This document shows positions 8,458-18,500 of a stretch of DNA of 64,000 bases, piece by piece (the first letter of the stretch is position 1; every line of letters begins with the position of its first letter). The position numbers and the translations under genes are program-made. The notes beneath the pieces are model-generated. The model was not told the origin of the DNA. It made no database searches and saw only the letters and a list, made by a program, of their open reading frames with translations. This DNA is from Virgibacillus senegalensis. GTDB taxonomy: Bacteria; Bacillota; Bacilli; Bacillales; Amphibacillaceae. The stretch lies in assembly GCF_000821245.2 (NCBI RefSeq), contig NZ_LN611425.1, positions 1,629,234-1,693,233 of the forward strand. The letters are read 5' to 3'.

Positions 8458-9654
8458 CTAACCAACAGACTTGGAACGTTTCTTTAACGGCTGTTTTTCC
8501 TCATACGTTAAACTGCGCCATACCCACTCGGCAGGTCCAAAACGAAACCGCTTGAACCACCAGTTGCTGAACAATATCTGGAGAATGAAGATCACGAGAA
8601 CGAATACAACCGAATAGATTGGGCGCACTGATCCATACAATCCTATCCCCGTATTGTAAAACAGAAAGAAACAAATCAGCGACTGTGTCAAATAATTCGT
8701 GAGCGACATCCTCCCTACCAAGGTAAGCGGGGAAAACAACTTTCGGCCAGATTTATAGCGGAATGCCAGTGTGACCGACAATACATAAAACAATGCGGAG
8801 GCACTCCCGCCGATTGTTCGTTTCGCCTCGCTAAGCCATAGTGGATTGCCGAACACATAGGGACCTGCTTTCAGGAGGACAAAAACAACACCGGTGAGTA
8901 TCCAAAGCCGTACCAGCACCGGTCGATATCGTTCGATGTCATGAAGCCATCGTTTACGGGCAATATACATGCCTAGTAAAAACATTGGCAGCAAGCTGCA
9001 TGTCAAAAACAAATAGGCTATCCCTCCATTTGTATACAGCCAGTCCACTGCATTTTGCCGCCAAATGTCCATGAGAGAGCCTTCCCCGTAATTGGCCATG
9101 GCCGCTGTAATACGCTGGCCATCCCCCGTCGAAACCTCAGATAAAAATTTTCTCGCCATAAATGAAATCATCGTTAGGAACCCAGTCGGAATGAAAAGAA
9201 GACCCAAGCTCCACCTCAACAACGTTTGGTTCTTTCGTCGGTAAAAAGCAAACAGCAAAAATCCAATAATTCCGTACGACAATAGAATATCGCCATGCCA
9301 AATTAGGAAGGCATGAACCAAGCCGAAACAGATCAGTACCACCAACCGGCGAACCAATACATGGACGGGATTAAATTTTTTTGCCTGCAAGCGTTCGTAC
9401 ATTGTTTGCATACCGAATCCGAACAGGAATGAAAATAGCGTATAGAAGCTAGCTTGGAAAAGGATCTCGATTCCGGTTTGCACGATGTGATCCACTTCAT
9501 TGTCCCAGTATTCTTCCGCACCGCCATACAGAAAAAACGGCGCATTGAAAGCCGGCACATTGACCATGAAAATGCCGAGAATAGCGAAGCCCCTCGCAGC
9601 ATCTATCCACGCAAGTCGGTCTTTATCATGGAGTGGAAATCCTGATTGATTCAT
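8458..9654 (-). CDS. DUF418 family membrane protein (YeiB-like)
   Basis: A 398-residue polytopic membrane protein. The N-terminal RLAWIDAARGFAILGIFMVN is the diagnostic opening of the DUF418/heparan-alpha-glucosaminide acetyltransferase-like group, and the C-terminal half carries GRMSLTNYLTQSL and a final FGPAEWVWRSLTY, both typical of DUF418. About nine to ten hydrophobic segments are visible. The start at 9654 is chosen for its AGGGGGA ribosome site; the frame extends 22 codons further upstream without one. The family is presumed to be involved in transport or in acyl transfer at the membrane, but no member here gives a substrate. Convergent with rocD, divergent from gerP. Confidence 0.8.
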   Translation of the reverse strand: MNQSGFPLHDKDRLAWIDAARGFAILGIFMVNVPAFNAPFFLYGGAEEYWDNEVDHIVQTGIEILFQASFYTLFSFLFGFGMQTMYERLQAKKFNPVHVLVRRLVVLICFGLVHAFLIWHGDILLSYGIIGFLLFAFYRRKNQTLLRWSLGLLFIPTGFLTMISFMARKFLSEVSTGDGQRITAAMANYGEGSLMDIWRQNAVDWLYTNGGIAYLFLTCSLLPMFLLGMYIARKRWLHDIERYRPVLVRLWILTGVVFVLLKAGPYVFGNPLWLSEAKRTIGGSASALFYVLSVTLAFRYKSGRKLFSPLTLVGRMSLTNYLTQSLICFFLFYNTGIGLYGSVRPIYSVVFVLVIFILQILFSNWWFKRFRFGPAEWVWRSLTYEEKQPLKKRSKSVG

Positions 9655-9748
9655 TCTAGTCCCCCTGTTTCTTCCAGATAGTTTTCTGTCTACTGCCATT
9701 TTATCTAATTCCTTTGTCACATACCAAGAAATTTTTCCGGGCAGTTGA

Positions 9749-9775
9749 ACAGTTTTGTCATGGCATCATAAAGTG
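9749..9775 (+). promoter_or_regulatory. Candidate SigK promoter of the gerP operon
   Basis: An AC dinucleotide at 9749-9750 lies 16 bases before CATAAAGTG (9767-9775). SigK promoters have AC, a 16-17 base spacer and CATAnnnTA, so there is one mismatch. In B. subtilis gerP is transcribed in the mother cell by SigK. Confidence 0.5.
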
Positions 9776-9796
9776 ATACAAAGGAGGAATCGTGCT

Positions 9797-10015
9797 ATGC
9801 CTGCTGTAGTCGGAGCGGTAAAAGTCAATTCGATCTCTGAATCCAGCATATTCAATATCGGAGATGTCTACGCAATCAACCCTTATACGAATTCGAAAAC
9901 CTTTGCCGGCGGAGGCTCATTCAATACGGGGAATGGCATTCACATTCAACTCCAGAATCCTGTTACGAACTTTCAGGATGATGACGTAATCGACCAGCCG
10001 AATATCGGAAGCTAA
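9797..10015 (+). CDS. gerPA: Spore germination protein GerPA
   Basis: First gene of a complete gerPABCDEF operon, whose products act in the spore coat and let nutrient germinants reach the receptors in the inner membrane. The 72-residue product starts at 9797 behind AAGGAGGAAT. It has the GerPA/GerPF pattern: MPAVVGAVKVNSI, then SSIFNIGDVYAINP, then KTFAGGGSFNTGNG. Like other members it is short, lacks a signal peptide and is rich in Gly, Ser and Asn. Gene order and the KTFAGxGSFNTG motif make it GerPA rather than the paralogous GerPF at the end of the operon. Confidence 0.88.
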   Translation: MPAVVGAVKVNSISESSIFNIGDVYAINPYTNSKTFAGGGSFNTGNGIHIQLQNPVTNFQDDDVIDQPNIGS

Positions 10016-10027
10016 GGGGGGATGGTT

Positions 10028-10231
10028 GTGCATTTGACCGTTCATCAATCGATATGCATTCATATGTTGAAAGTAAACAGTGTTTCCAACGCGTCTATTT
10101 TACAAATAGGCAGCGCTGGTGCGATACGTTCCAATGCGGAACTTTACAATACCGGGGGATTTACCCAGCCTGCAGAAGAAGCCGAGTCGATTTCTGTACA
10201 GCAAACACTCGTCCCGCTGTCACCGCAGTGA
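10028..10231 (+). CDS. gerPB: Spore germination protein GerPB
   Basis: A 67-residue GerP protein with NSVSNASILQIGSAGAIRS and YNTGGFTQPAEE, the GerPB pattern, and a short Pro-ending tail. I choose the GTG at 10028: the ribosome site AAGGGGGGATGG then lies at proper distance and the N-terminus (HLTVHQSICI) has the family length. An ATG at 10022 would sit directly on the ribosome site. Twelve bases separate it from gerPA, so the two are co-transcribed. Confidence 0.85.
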   Translation: MHLTVHQSICIHMLKVNSVSNASILQIGSAGAIRSNAELYNTGGFTQPAEEAESISVQQTLVPLSPQ

Positions 10232-10302
10232 TTTGCACCAATTCTCTTTTTCCGGCATACCTTATTTTATAGGTCTTAGCCCAGAAAGGAGTTTATCCGG
10301 CG

Positions 10303-10869
10303 ATGCATCCACCACCATACTGGCAAACATATTTTCAACAGCTGCAGCAATACATTCAAAACCAGGATCAACGGCTGCAGGACCTGGAAGCAAGGGTGGC
10401 TGACCTGGAAAAAAGCCAAAAGACCAACCATACGAATGTCGAAAGAATTGATTACCATTTTGACCAGTTGAAAATCGAACGTCTCGATGGAACCTTGCAT
10501 ATCGGTGTCAGTCCGGAAGGCTTGGATTCCATCGAAGATTTTGCAGTCAATCAACAGCAAAAAAATGGACTGCAGCCCTATTCAAGTGCACCAGGACAGC
10601 AAATCATTTCGGGTCTGGATCGTTTCATTACCTCGGAAGCACCAAAGCTTTTGAATGAGCTGTCCAGACAGTACCAGCGCCCACTGTCCCCCAAGCAGAA
10701 GGATATGCTCATAAAGGATATTAAACAGCAGTTGCCAGAGCGGGCTGCATACTATTTAGAGAACAGGGATGGAGATTCTCCGGATGCTGAGCACATACAT
10801 GATCGCATTTGGCAGGAAATCAACCATTCCCTCCATGAATTTTTTCAAAAAGGAGAATTCCCGGAATGA
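10303..10869 (+). CDS. gerPC: Spore germination protein GerPC
   Basis: The 188-residue product is the only long GerP protein and the only one without the short Ile-Gly-Ser/Asp fold repeats. Residues about 5-50 form a coiled coil (YFQQLQQYIQNQDQRLQDLE, VADLEKSQK), followed by YHFDQLKIERLDGTLHIGVSP and a C-terminal helical part ending in FFQKGEFPE. The ribosome site AAAGGAG lies about 11 bases before the ATG. The last four bases (ATGA) overlap the start of gerPD, which indicates translational coupling. Other GerPC proteins are about 200 residues. Confidence 0.88.
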   Translation: MHPPPYWQTYFQQLQQYIQNQDQRLQDLEARVADLEKSQKTNHTNVERIDYHFDQLKIERLDGTLHIGVSPEGLDSIEDFAVNQQQKNGLQPYSSAPGQQIISGLDRFITSEAPKLLNELSRQYQRPLSPKQKDMLIKDIKQQLPERAAYYLENRDGDSPDAEHIHDRIWQEINHSLHEFFQKGEFPE

Positions 10870-11057
10870 ATTTCACCGTGCATAATTGGGATTTAAATGT
10901 AGGCGATATAGAAATGACAGCTGTCTCTAGCTCATCCACCTTATTGGTCGGGGATTGTGAACAGATTAATTTGCGTTCGTTTTTTGATACGCCACCAGAG
11001 TCTTATATAGTCGGATCGCTCGTTCCATTGGGGCGTCAAGCAGAGGAAGGTCCTTAA
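10866..11057 (+). CDS. gerPD: Spore germination protein GerPD
   Basis: A 63-residue GerP protein: NFTVHNWDLNVGDIEMTAVS then SSTLLVGDCEQINL and a Pro-rich end. Its start overlaps the gerPC stop (ATGA) and its stop codon shares one base with the gerPE start. Length and place in the operon match B. subtilis gerPD (58 residues). Confidence 0.85.
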   Translation: MNFTVHNWDLNVGDIEMTAVSSSSTLLVGDCEQINLRSFFDTPPESYIVGSLVPLGRQAEEGP

Positions 11058-11455
11058 TGATGAAACGCACTTCCTATGTCGATACTGTTTACGTCAATGC
11101 AGTATCCCGAAGTTCGATATTGGAAGTTGGCGATGTTAACAGCCTTCGTCCAGAATCAATGGTACTCGCCGTACAACAAGAAGGCATCGCCGAAACGGGA
11201 GAAGTGCAGGTAGAATTTTCTGATTTTCCTGTGTTCAGCAAACCGCCTGCCTCATTGCCTTCCGCTCCGCCGGTGAGCCAAACAACGATTCATCACTGCC
11301 CGGGAATTGGTGTCGGAAATATCCGTGTCCTTGGGGTAGCAGCTTCTTCAACTGTTCAGGTTGGAAGCTTAAACGTTTTGGATTCTGAGGCACGATTAAA
11401 GCATATCCGGATTATCAGAGAGGAACAGAATGACAGTTCCTCCAATACAATGTAA
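11057..11455 (+). CDS. gerPE: Spore germination protein GerPE
   Basis: A 132-residue protein with two copies of the GerP signature: NAVSRSSILEVGDVNSLRP near residue 15 and GVAASSTVQVGSLNVLDSEA near residue 95, joined by a Pro-rich linker. Between them GIGVGNIRVLG is also typical of GerPE. The ATG overlaps the TAA of gerPD by one base; a second ATG follows at once at 11060. Size matches B. subtilis GerPE (131). Confidence 0.88.
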   Translation: MMKRTSYVDTVYVNAVSRSSILEVGDVNSLRPESMVLAVQQEGIAETGEVQVEFSDFPVFSKPPASLPSAPPVSQTTIHHCPGIGVGNIRVLGVAASSTVQVGSLNVLDSEARLKHIRIIREEQNDSSSNTM

Positions 11456-11483
11456 TAAATGCAAATAAAGAAGGTGTCCTTTA

Positions 11484-11702
11484 ATGCCGTCGATAGTCGG
11501 ACCAATAAAAATCAACTCTATAGATGGCGGAGTTATCAACTTTGGCGACAGCTTTTATCTCTCCCCAAAAAGCACCTCCAAGGTAAGTTCAGGCTCTGGC
11601 TCTTTTAATACCGGCGACTTCATCAATACGAACAGCGGCCTGAGTGCCACAAATACGGCTGACCCTGATGTTGCAGATCAAAACGTTACCGCCAACACAT
11701 AA
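11484..11702 (+). CDS. gerPF: Spore germination protein GerPF
   Basis: Last gene of the operon, 72 residues: MPSIVGPIKINSIDGGVINF, GDSFYLSPKSTSK and GSGSFNTGDF mark it as GerPF. It is a paralog of GerPA at the other end of the operon. The ribosome site AAGAAGGTG lies eight bases before the ATG. Twenty-eight bases separate it from gerPE. Confidence 0.87.
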   Translation: MPSIVGPIKINSIDGGVINFGDSFYLSPKSTSKVSSGSGSFNTGDFINTNSGLSATNTADPDVADQNVTANT

Positions 11703-11716
11703 GGAGAGACGCCTCT

Positions 11717-11770
11717 ATTACAACGGGCAGCGGACATTTTGGAGATATTGGTTCGTTACAGCTAAAATGA
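11717..11770 (+). CDS. Possible 17-codon peptide after gerPF, ATT start (speculative)
   Basis: Directly after the gerPF stop there is a strong ribosome site, AAGGAGAG at 11701-11708, and eight bases later a short frame that begins with ATT and reads TTGSGHFGDIGSLQLK before a TGA. The Gly/Ser/Ile-rich composition resembles GerP segments. ATT is a very rare start codon, so this may equally be the decayed remnant of a further gerP-like gene. Nothing but spacing and composition supports translation. Confidence 0.25.
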   Translation: MTTGSGHFGDIGSLQLK

Positions 11771-11784
11771 AGTAATGCCGCAAA

Positions 11785-11820
11785 GAAACCGGTGCGCCTA
11801 TTTTGGGCGCACCGGTTTTG
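11785..11820. terminator. Bidirectional terminator between gerPF and addA
   Basis: A 12-base perfect stem, AACCGGTGCGCC (11787-11798) with GGCGCACCGGTT (11806-11817), lies between the convergent gerP and addBA operons with T-rich ends on both strands. Confidence 0.9.
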
Positions 11821-14800
11821 CTAAACTTCTATCAATAATGGACCATCAAAGAAATACAAGTATTTATTCGAGATCGGTTGCTTCCAAATTTGCTCAAGCG
11901 CCCGGGCATATAAATCGAGCTGTACCTGATAGCGTGACTTCAATCTTTGCTGCATCTCTGCCGTAACCTCTCCGTCGATACTATCTGTTTTATAATCCAG
12001 GATGATCCATCCATCTCCATCCGGGATGATACAATCAATCACCCCTTGGACAAGTACTTGCTCATCTGTCTCTTCCTGCCAATCAGCATATACTTCTTTC
12101 GCATTGATCGAGATGCTAAACGGAACTTCCCGAGTTACTTCACTTGCTTCGATCGCCCGTCTGCCAATTTCTGTGGTAAAGAACCGTTCTATCGCATCAA
12201 TGTCTATCACATCTGCTTCTTCCTGGGTCAGTATCTCTTTGGTTACCAAGCCCTGGACAAATTCAGCCAGTGCGTTTTTTTGCCACGTTCGATTGAATGG
12301 GAGGTGCTGCATTACTGCATGCATGGCACTTCCTCTTTCGGCGGCAGTCAACTGTTTTTCCTGCTGCATGAAACGTGGACGTCGGATAATAGGAGCTCGA
12401 TAACGCTGGACAAGCTGATCACTGCTGTATTCATCTTTTATTTCCCGCTGCCGCTTCAATTCCGTTACGGTTTGCTTTGCACGGTAGAAGGAAGCATTCT
12501 TGTAAGGGTAAACATAGGATAAACGGCTGGCTACCTTATTATCCAGTTCCGGCCTTGTACCTTGCAGCAGCTTCCATTCTTGAACAGCTGTTTTTATTTT
12601 TTCCTGTTCTTCTGCTTCCATAACGGCCAAATTGGCGAGTTCACTGCCATGGAGCAGTTGAACCTGCCAAGCAGAGGCGTCACGTCGGATAGCCTCCGGA
12701 ACTTCAAGGCTCACTTCTACATTGCGGAGCGGTTGATTGGATTCATGTCTCATCAGAGCAGGACCGACCCAATCAAGATAGCTTTGTGTTTCCAGCCGGA
12801 AATGAGATGGGAGTACCCAGTCTTTATGCTCAATAATTTGCTGCCACTTCTCCTGCTTCTTTTCAAAGGAAGCAACATTGCCGACCATGACCAGCTTCTC
12901 TTTAGCCCGTGTCAAAGCCACATACAACACGCGCATTTCTTCCGCCAGCATTTCCCGCTGCTTCTCTTTTTTCAAGGCATGATAAGCAAGTGTCGGATAC
13001 ATGATCCGTTTTTCCGGATCGATATATTTACTGCCGAAGCCCAAGTCCTTGTGAAGCAAGTATTTTTGTCTTAAATCCTGCTGGTTGAACTGTTTATCCA
13101 TAGCACCGAGGATAACAACCGGAAACTCCAATCCCTTACTTTTATGGATGGTCATTAGGCGGACAACATCTTCCTGCTCACCGAGCGCTCTCGCTGCACC
13201 TAGATCGTCACCGCGTTCTTCCATTCTCTCAATAAACCGTAAAAAGCGGAACAATCCCCGGAATGACGTATTTTCATAAGTACGGGCCCGGTCATATAAT
13301 GCGCGCAAATTAGCCTGGCGCTGTCTGCCACCTGGTATCCCGCCGACAAAATCGTAATACCCTGATTCCCGATAAATCTGCCAAATCAATTCAGACAGCG
13401 CCCCTTGCCTGGCCCGAAGTCTCCAGTCCTTCAATTTATTGATAAACGATTGGACTTTCGCCGTTTTCCGGTTATCAGATGAAGAAACGATAAATGACTG
13501 CAAAGCATCATAATAGGCAGCCTGTTTTTGAGCCAATCGGATTTCCGCCAAATCTTCCTCATCCAGCCCGACAATCGGGGAACGGAGTACTGAAGCAAGC
13601 GGAATATCCTGCCTTGGGTTATCAATGACTTTCAGCAAGCTAATCATGATTTTAATTTCGATCGCTTCCAGGTAACCTGTTGATAGTTCGGCATAGACAG
13701 GGATACCCTGCTGTTTTAACTCCTCGGTAATAGTCGGCGCCCATGTCATCGAACGCATCAGAATTACGATGTCCCGGTATTGAATGTCACGCTGGCTGCC
13801 CGTTGCTTTATCGACTACCTGCATCGGAGGATTTTGCTCATCACCGATCCATTTTTTAATCATTCCTGCATAAGCGCGTGCTTCCAGCTGCGCTTTTTCT
13901 AAATCCTGAAAATCTTCTTCCCCTGTATCGTCCTGCTGGCGCTCTTCCTGGTTTTCCCGGTCAATAATATGCAATTCGGTGTCCGTGTCACCCAGCTGCA
14001 ACTCGTCATAAATACGATTGGCATAAATCAGCTCTGCTTCTTGTTCGTACTCCATCTCGCCGACATCCTCGCTTAGAAGCTGCCGGAATATATAGTTTGC
14101 AGCGGATAATACCTGTTCCCGGCTGCGGAAATTTCGAGCCAAATCAATTCGTTTCCCCGGGTTTGCTTCTTGGGCATATCGCTTGTATTTATTCAGAAAC
14201 AAAGAAGGTTCAGCATGCCGGAAACGATAGATGCTTTGCTTGACGTCCCCAACCATGAACATATTCCCCGCACCTTCTTGATCGGTTATCAGGGAAAGCA
14301 ACGTCTCCTGCACCAGGTTAGTATCTTGGTATTCATCGACCATTATCTCCGTGAAATGATTACGGAGATTGCCGGCGACGCTGGAAGGGACAGGTTGTTC
14401 CGGAGTCGAGCTTTCATCGAGTAATATCTGCAGGCAGTAATGTTCCAAGTCGGAAAAATCGACAATTGCCTTTTCCTTTTTCAACTGCGTGTAACGCTGT
14501 TTGAATTCCTTTACGAGCAAAGTCAGCTGGACAATAGTCGGATGAAGACTTTTCATGTCTGCCAAATAAGCTTCCATACTGCGGGAAAACCAATCTTCTG
14601 CAAGATCATTCCAACGTTTTTTATAGCTGGTGCGCAGATCCTTAACCTTATCCTTTTTATCCTCTGAACAATCTGCTTTCTTCCTGGATAACGTCTGGAA
14701 TTTGCTTTGTTGGAAAAACTGCTGTGCCTTCTCCCATGATAGCTGTAATAATGCCTTTGCTTTTTGGAACATTTCCAAATCAGCCTCTATTGCTTCTGCA

Positions 14801-15543
14801 TAATGATAGGGCCCATCATTCTCTCTCGTCACCTCAAGCGCGGACTGAGCCTCATGCAGCATCGCGTCAAGCTGGCTGTTGACTTCACGTTTCAGGATAG
14901 AAAGCCAGGGCAAAGATTCTTCCTCAGCCTCCTCCACATCGTACATTGCTGCCATTTGATCCAGCCACGTATCAGGCCACGGATTTTGCGTTGCAAAATC
15001 ATATAGTTTAAGGATCAGTTCTTCCACTTCCAAATCACTGCGGTCATTGGAAAAGCGGTCGACGACATCAAAAAACGCTGCCTGTTCCTCTCCTTGTTTT
15101 CCGTACCATTCCTCAAACATTTCCTCCAGTACTTCCTGTCTGATCATATCTCCTTCAATATCATCGGCGATACGAAAGCCGGGATCGATATCCAGCATAT
15201 AGGCGTGCTGCCTGACTACTTCCATACAGAAAGAATGAAGGGTGGATATGGATGCCCGTTGCAGCAAGGACAGCTGCTTTTTCAAATGGAGGGACCCCGG
15301 ATTTTCCTGTAAAGCGGCTTCCAGCGCAGCTCCAACCCGGTTTCGCATCTCCTGGGCAGCTGCATTGGTAAAGGTTACGACCAGAAGGGAATCGATATCT
15401 ACCGGGTTTTCCTTATTTAAAAGCTTTTGAATGATTCTTTCCACAAGCACTGCCGTTTTACCAGAGCCGGCTGCAGCTGCGACCAGAATATCGCTTCCCG
15501 CTGCGTAAATTGCTTCTTCCTGTTCTTTTGTCCATTGCGGCAT
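11821..15543 (-). CDS. addA: ATP-dependent helicase/nuclease subunit A (AddA)
   Basis: The 1240-residue AddA subunit of the AddAB complex, which resects double-strand breaks up to Chi and starts RecA-dependent recombination. It is a UvrD-type 3'-5' helicase fused to a RecB-family nuclease. Visible motifs are the Walker A loop AAAGSGKTAVLVERI near residue 25, VDEYQDTN near 420, VGDVKQSIYRFR just after, LMTIHKSKGLEFPVV near 795 and YVALTRAKEKL near 870. The C-terminal nuclease has GVIDCIIPDGDG and ILDYKTDSI near 1180, with the Asp and Lys of the active site intact. Its ATG shares one base with the addB stop codon (TGATG), so translation is coupled. Length matches B. subtilis AddA (1232). Confidence 0.97.
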   Translation of the reverse strand: MPQWTKEQEEAIYAAGSDILVAAAAGSGKTAVLVERIIQKLLNKENPVDIDSLLVVTFTNAAAQEMRNRVGAALEAALQENPGSLHLKKQLSLLQRASISTLHSFCMEVVRQHAYMLDIDPGFRIADDIEGDMIRQEVLEEMFEEWYGKQGEEQAAFFDVVDRFSNDRSDLEVEELILKLYDFATQNPWPDTWLDQMAAMYDVEEAEEESLPWLSILKREVNSQLDAMLHEAQSALEVTRENDGPYHYAEAIEADLEMFQKAKALLQLSWEKAQQFFQQSKFQTLSRKKADCSEDKKDKVKDLRTSYKKRWNDLAEDWFSRSMEAYLADMKSLHPTIVQLTLLVKEFKQRYTQLKKEKAIVDFSDLEHYCLQILLDESSTPEQPVPSSVAGNLRNHFTEIMVDEYQDTNLVQETLLSLITDQEGAGNMFMVGDVKQSIYRFRHAEPSLFLNKYKRYAQEANPGKRIDLARNFRSREQVLSAANYIFRQLLSEDVGEMEYEQEAELIYANRIYDELQLGDTDTELHIIDRENQEERQQDDTGEEDFQDLEKAQLEARAYAGMIKKWIGDEQNPPMQVVDKATGSQRDIQYRDIVILMRSMTWAPTITEELKQQGIPVYAELSTGYLEAIEIKIMISLLKVIDNPRQDIPLASVLRSPIVGLDEEDLAEIRLAQKQAAYYDALQSFIVSSSDNRKTAKVQSFINKLKDWRLRARQGALSELIWQIYRESGYYDFVGGIPGGRQRQANLRALYDRARTYENTSFRGLFRFLRFIERMEERGDDLGAARALGEQEDVVRLMTIHKSKGLEFPVVILGAMDKQFNQQDLRQKYLLHKDLGFGSKYIDPEKRIMYPTLAYHALKKEKQREMLAEEMRVLYVALTRAKEKLVMVGNVASFEKKQEKWQQIIEHKDWVLPSHFRLETQSYLDWVGPALMRHESNQPLRNVEVSLEVPEAIRRDASAWQVQLLHGSELANLAVMEAEEQEKIKTAVQEWKLLQGTRPELDNKVASRLSYVYPYKNASFYRAKQTVTELKRQREIKDEYSSDQLVQRYRAPIIRRPRFMQQEKQLTAAERGSAMHAVMQHLPFNRTWQKNALAEFVQGLVTKEILTQEEADVIDIDAIERFFTTEIGRRAIEASEVTREVPFSISINAKEVYADWQEETDEQVLVQGVIDCIIPDGDGWIILDYKTDSIDGEVTAEMQQRLKSRYQVQLDLYARALEQIWKQPISNKYLYFFDGPLLIEV

Positions 15544-18500
15544 CAGTCTTCCTCCTTCCGGGCAATCAAATCAAGTACTTCCTCGTCCTTCATATCCTTA
15601 AGCCGCCGGTAATTATTTTCATGAAGCGTCGGGTCAAATTGGCAGACTGATTTAAACGGACAATAAGTACAAGCCACCTGCTGCTTTTGCTGATACGGGT
15701 TGAGGTGGACGCCACCGTTGGTAATGTCCGTGCCAGCCTGTACCATCAACTCCCGGATATAATGGCGCAACTGGTCAAAAGCTTCCTGTCCGGCAGTGTA
15801 GGAACCTTTGCGGAATCCGCCGCTTTTCTTCAACCCAGCCGGGACAATTCGACTCATCCCGCTGTCCAGTCCGGTATCCATCATTTTCACGATATGCTCA
15901 TCTTCCAGCAGCAGACCTTGCATTTTAAACTTCTTGAAAATTTCCTGTTCAATATCCAGGTCGTCGAGCTGTTTATTTCCTGAAATCATCGGGTTGTGAA
16001 CATGAAAGTACAGTACTCCGGCAGGGCTCGCTTTCTCGCCGAGCCACTGTTCTGAATGGGACAAAATCACATCGAGATAAGACAGCATTTGCAAGGCAAG
16101 ACCGTAATAAACTTCGACAAGATTCAGCCCTTTGGAGCTCGATTTATAATCGATAATTCGCAAAAGCAAATTGTCCTGTCCCAGCGCTTTGTCGACTCTG
16201 TCGATCCGTCCTCTTAACATCAACTCAAAACCGTTTGGCAGGTCGATTGTTATAGGCGGCAGCTCTTGATTAGGGCCGAAACCAAGTTCTAGTCCAACCG
16301 GAGAAAACTGACTCTGCCTTGCTTGTTCACTTAATACGAAAGCTGCTCTTGCTATAATCTCCTGAAGCTTTTGCTGGATGTACTGATACCTGTTCGAACT
16401 GTGCAGGATTTGATGCTGCAGGACAGGCGCCAGACTTTTTACTGCCCTGCTGGCATAATGGCTGGTTTCTTCCCGTTGTATGTCGGAAAAATCCCGCCCT
16501 TCCTGTTGAATCCACTCGGTAATCTGCTTCAAAGCTTCATGAAACAGCTGTCCGATATCCGGAGCATCCAATTTATAAGTACGACGTTCTTCCAAGCCAA
16601 GACTGTACTTAGCGAAATGCTGATAAGAACAGCGATAGTACATTTCAAGCCGGGAAACACTTGCTTTCACTTCTCGCGGATACAACTGTTTAGCCGTTTC
16701 CTCTTTTATGTTTGCCGGTGTATTTTTATAAAACAGACTTTGCAAAATGGTATAAGCCGTGCCATCCTTCGGCTCATGCTCGATGTACCAGTTTAGTACA
16801 TTCCACCAGATATCATGAATCGGATAACCGCGTAAATTCCGGGCCAGCTGTGCTGTCAATGCCGATCTCGTCTTTATGGGGGTCGAGATGAATCTGTCTG
16901 CTTCCATTAGTTCTTCCGGGTCCTGAAGCAGCAGTTGATCACAGCAGGACGGGAACAAATCCTCGATACGATTAATCAATTGGGACGGCACCTTGGATTT
17001 CCCTTCCTCGTCGCTGAGTGGATAGCTTATCCAAAGTTTATCCTTGGCACAGGTAAAGGCAAGGTACACATAAAACCAATCGTCAAGCAGCTGGCGCTTG
17101 CTTCCATCAGCCAGCCTAATGCCTTGTTCAGCAAGCAATTCCCGTTCCTCTTCCGATATCATCCCGTCTGGTGCAGGCTTCATTGGCCAAACGCCTTCAT
17201 TGACCCCAAGCAAAAAGGCACACTTGATACCGCTGATTCTCGACCGGTCGATTGTCCCGGTGACGACATGGTCCATACTTGGAGGCACATGGGCAAACTT
17301 AAGGGATTCCAAGCCGGAATCCAGGGTCGTACGGAATAGCTGTAAAGACATGCGTTCGTCACCGATTATTTCCACCATCTCATCCAGAAGCTGTATTACT
17401 CCATCCCACACCTGTTCCTGTTCGCGTCCCTGCTCATTTCTCCCCTGTTCGTCCAACTCGGTACGGAAGGCTTCCAGCCGACGTGGCACCTGGAGCTTTT
17501 CCAGCCATTCAAAAATGATACGGGCCCTGTCCATGACAGTTGCCTCTTTTCGGATTTGCTCATCAAATGGCTGAAGAGCCCGGACGACCTGGTGACGATA
17601 GCGGTTGATTCTCGTCTGGATTGCCCGTTCTTTATCCGTTTGCGACGCCTGATCAAAGCCTCTGAAACGCTGAAACTTCCATTCCTGATCACCGTACCAG
17701 CGATCTCTGCCGCGGATTCCATATTCCAAAACGTAATTCTCCAATTCATCGATTGCATCTTCGGTTAACGGATACTCGCTGTCGGAGACAGGGATAAATC
17801 CCGTTTTCAGCAGACGGAACACTGCATCATAGCGCCAGTTCCCTTCTACGACGTCCAACGCCGAACGAATCAGCTCGAGCAGCGGATGATTCATCATGGT
17901 GCGCTTTTCATCAATGAATACCGGAATCCCGTAATCTTCAAAAACGGTATCAATCAAATCATGATAGACATCGGTCTGCCGGATTAAAACGGCGACATCT
18001 TTATAACGGTAGCCCTCTTCACGAACGAGACGCAGAATTTCCTGGGCAGCTCCCTCCACTTCCGCGCGTGGATGGACTGCCTGGGCAACCTGGATCGGCA
18101 CATATCCCGGATATGCAGGCGCAGGTCGCTGATCAAAATATTTCTCCAAATGGGAAAAATACGGCCGGTTGGCAAACCGTCCTTCTTTCTGATTAAGACG
18201 CTTGGTTTCATCAATCGACACACCGTTCTCCTGTGCTACAGCTTGGACAGCATGATAGGTTTCGGTAGGCAGACAGAACAAATCAAGCTCAGATGCCTCG
18301 TTACCTGCCGGGCCCTCAGTGGCCAGGGTGATGGTTACCTGTTCCGTCTTTTTCATCAATGCTTCGACTACCTGAAGTTCCTGTGGGGTGAAATGATGAA
18401 ACCCGTCGATATATACTTCCGCGCCCTCGAGGAAGGACGCTTCCTCTATTTTTTCCGCCAGCAGCTGCAGCTGGTCTTCGCTATCAATATATTGATCTTT

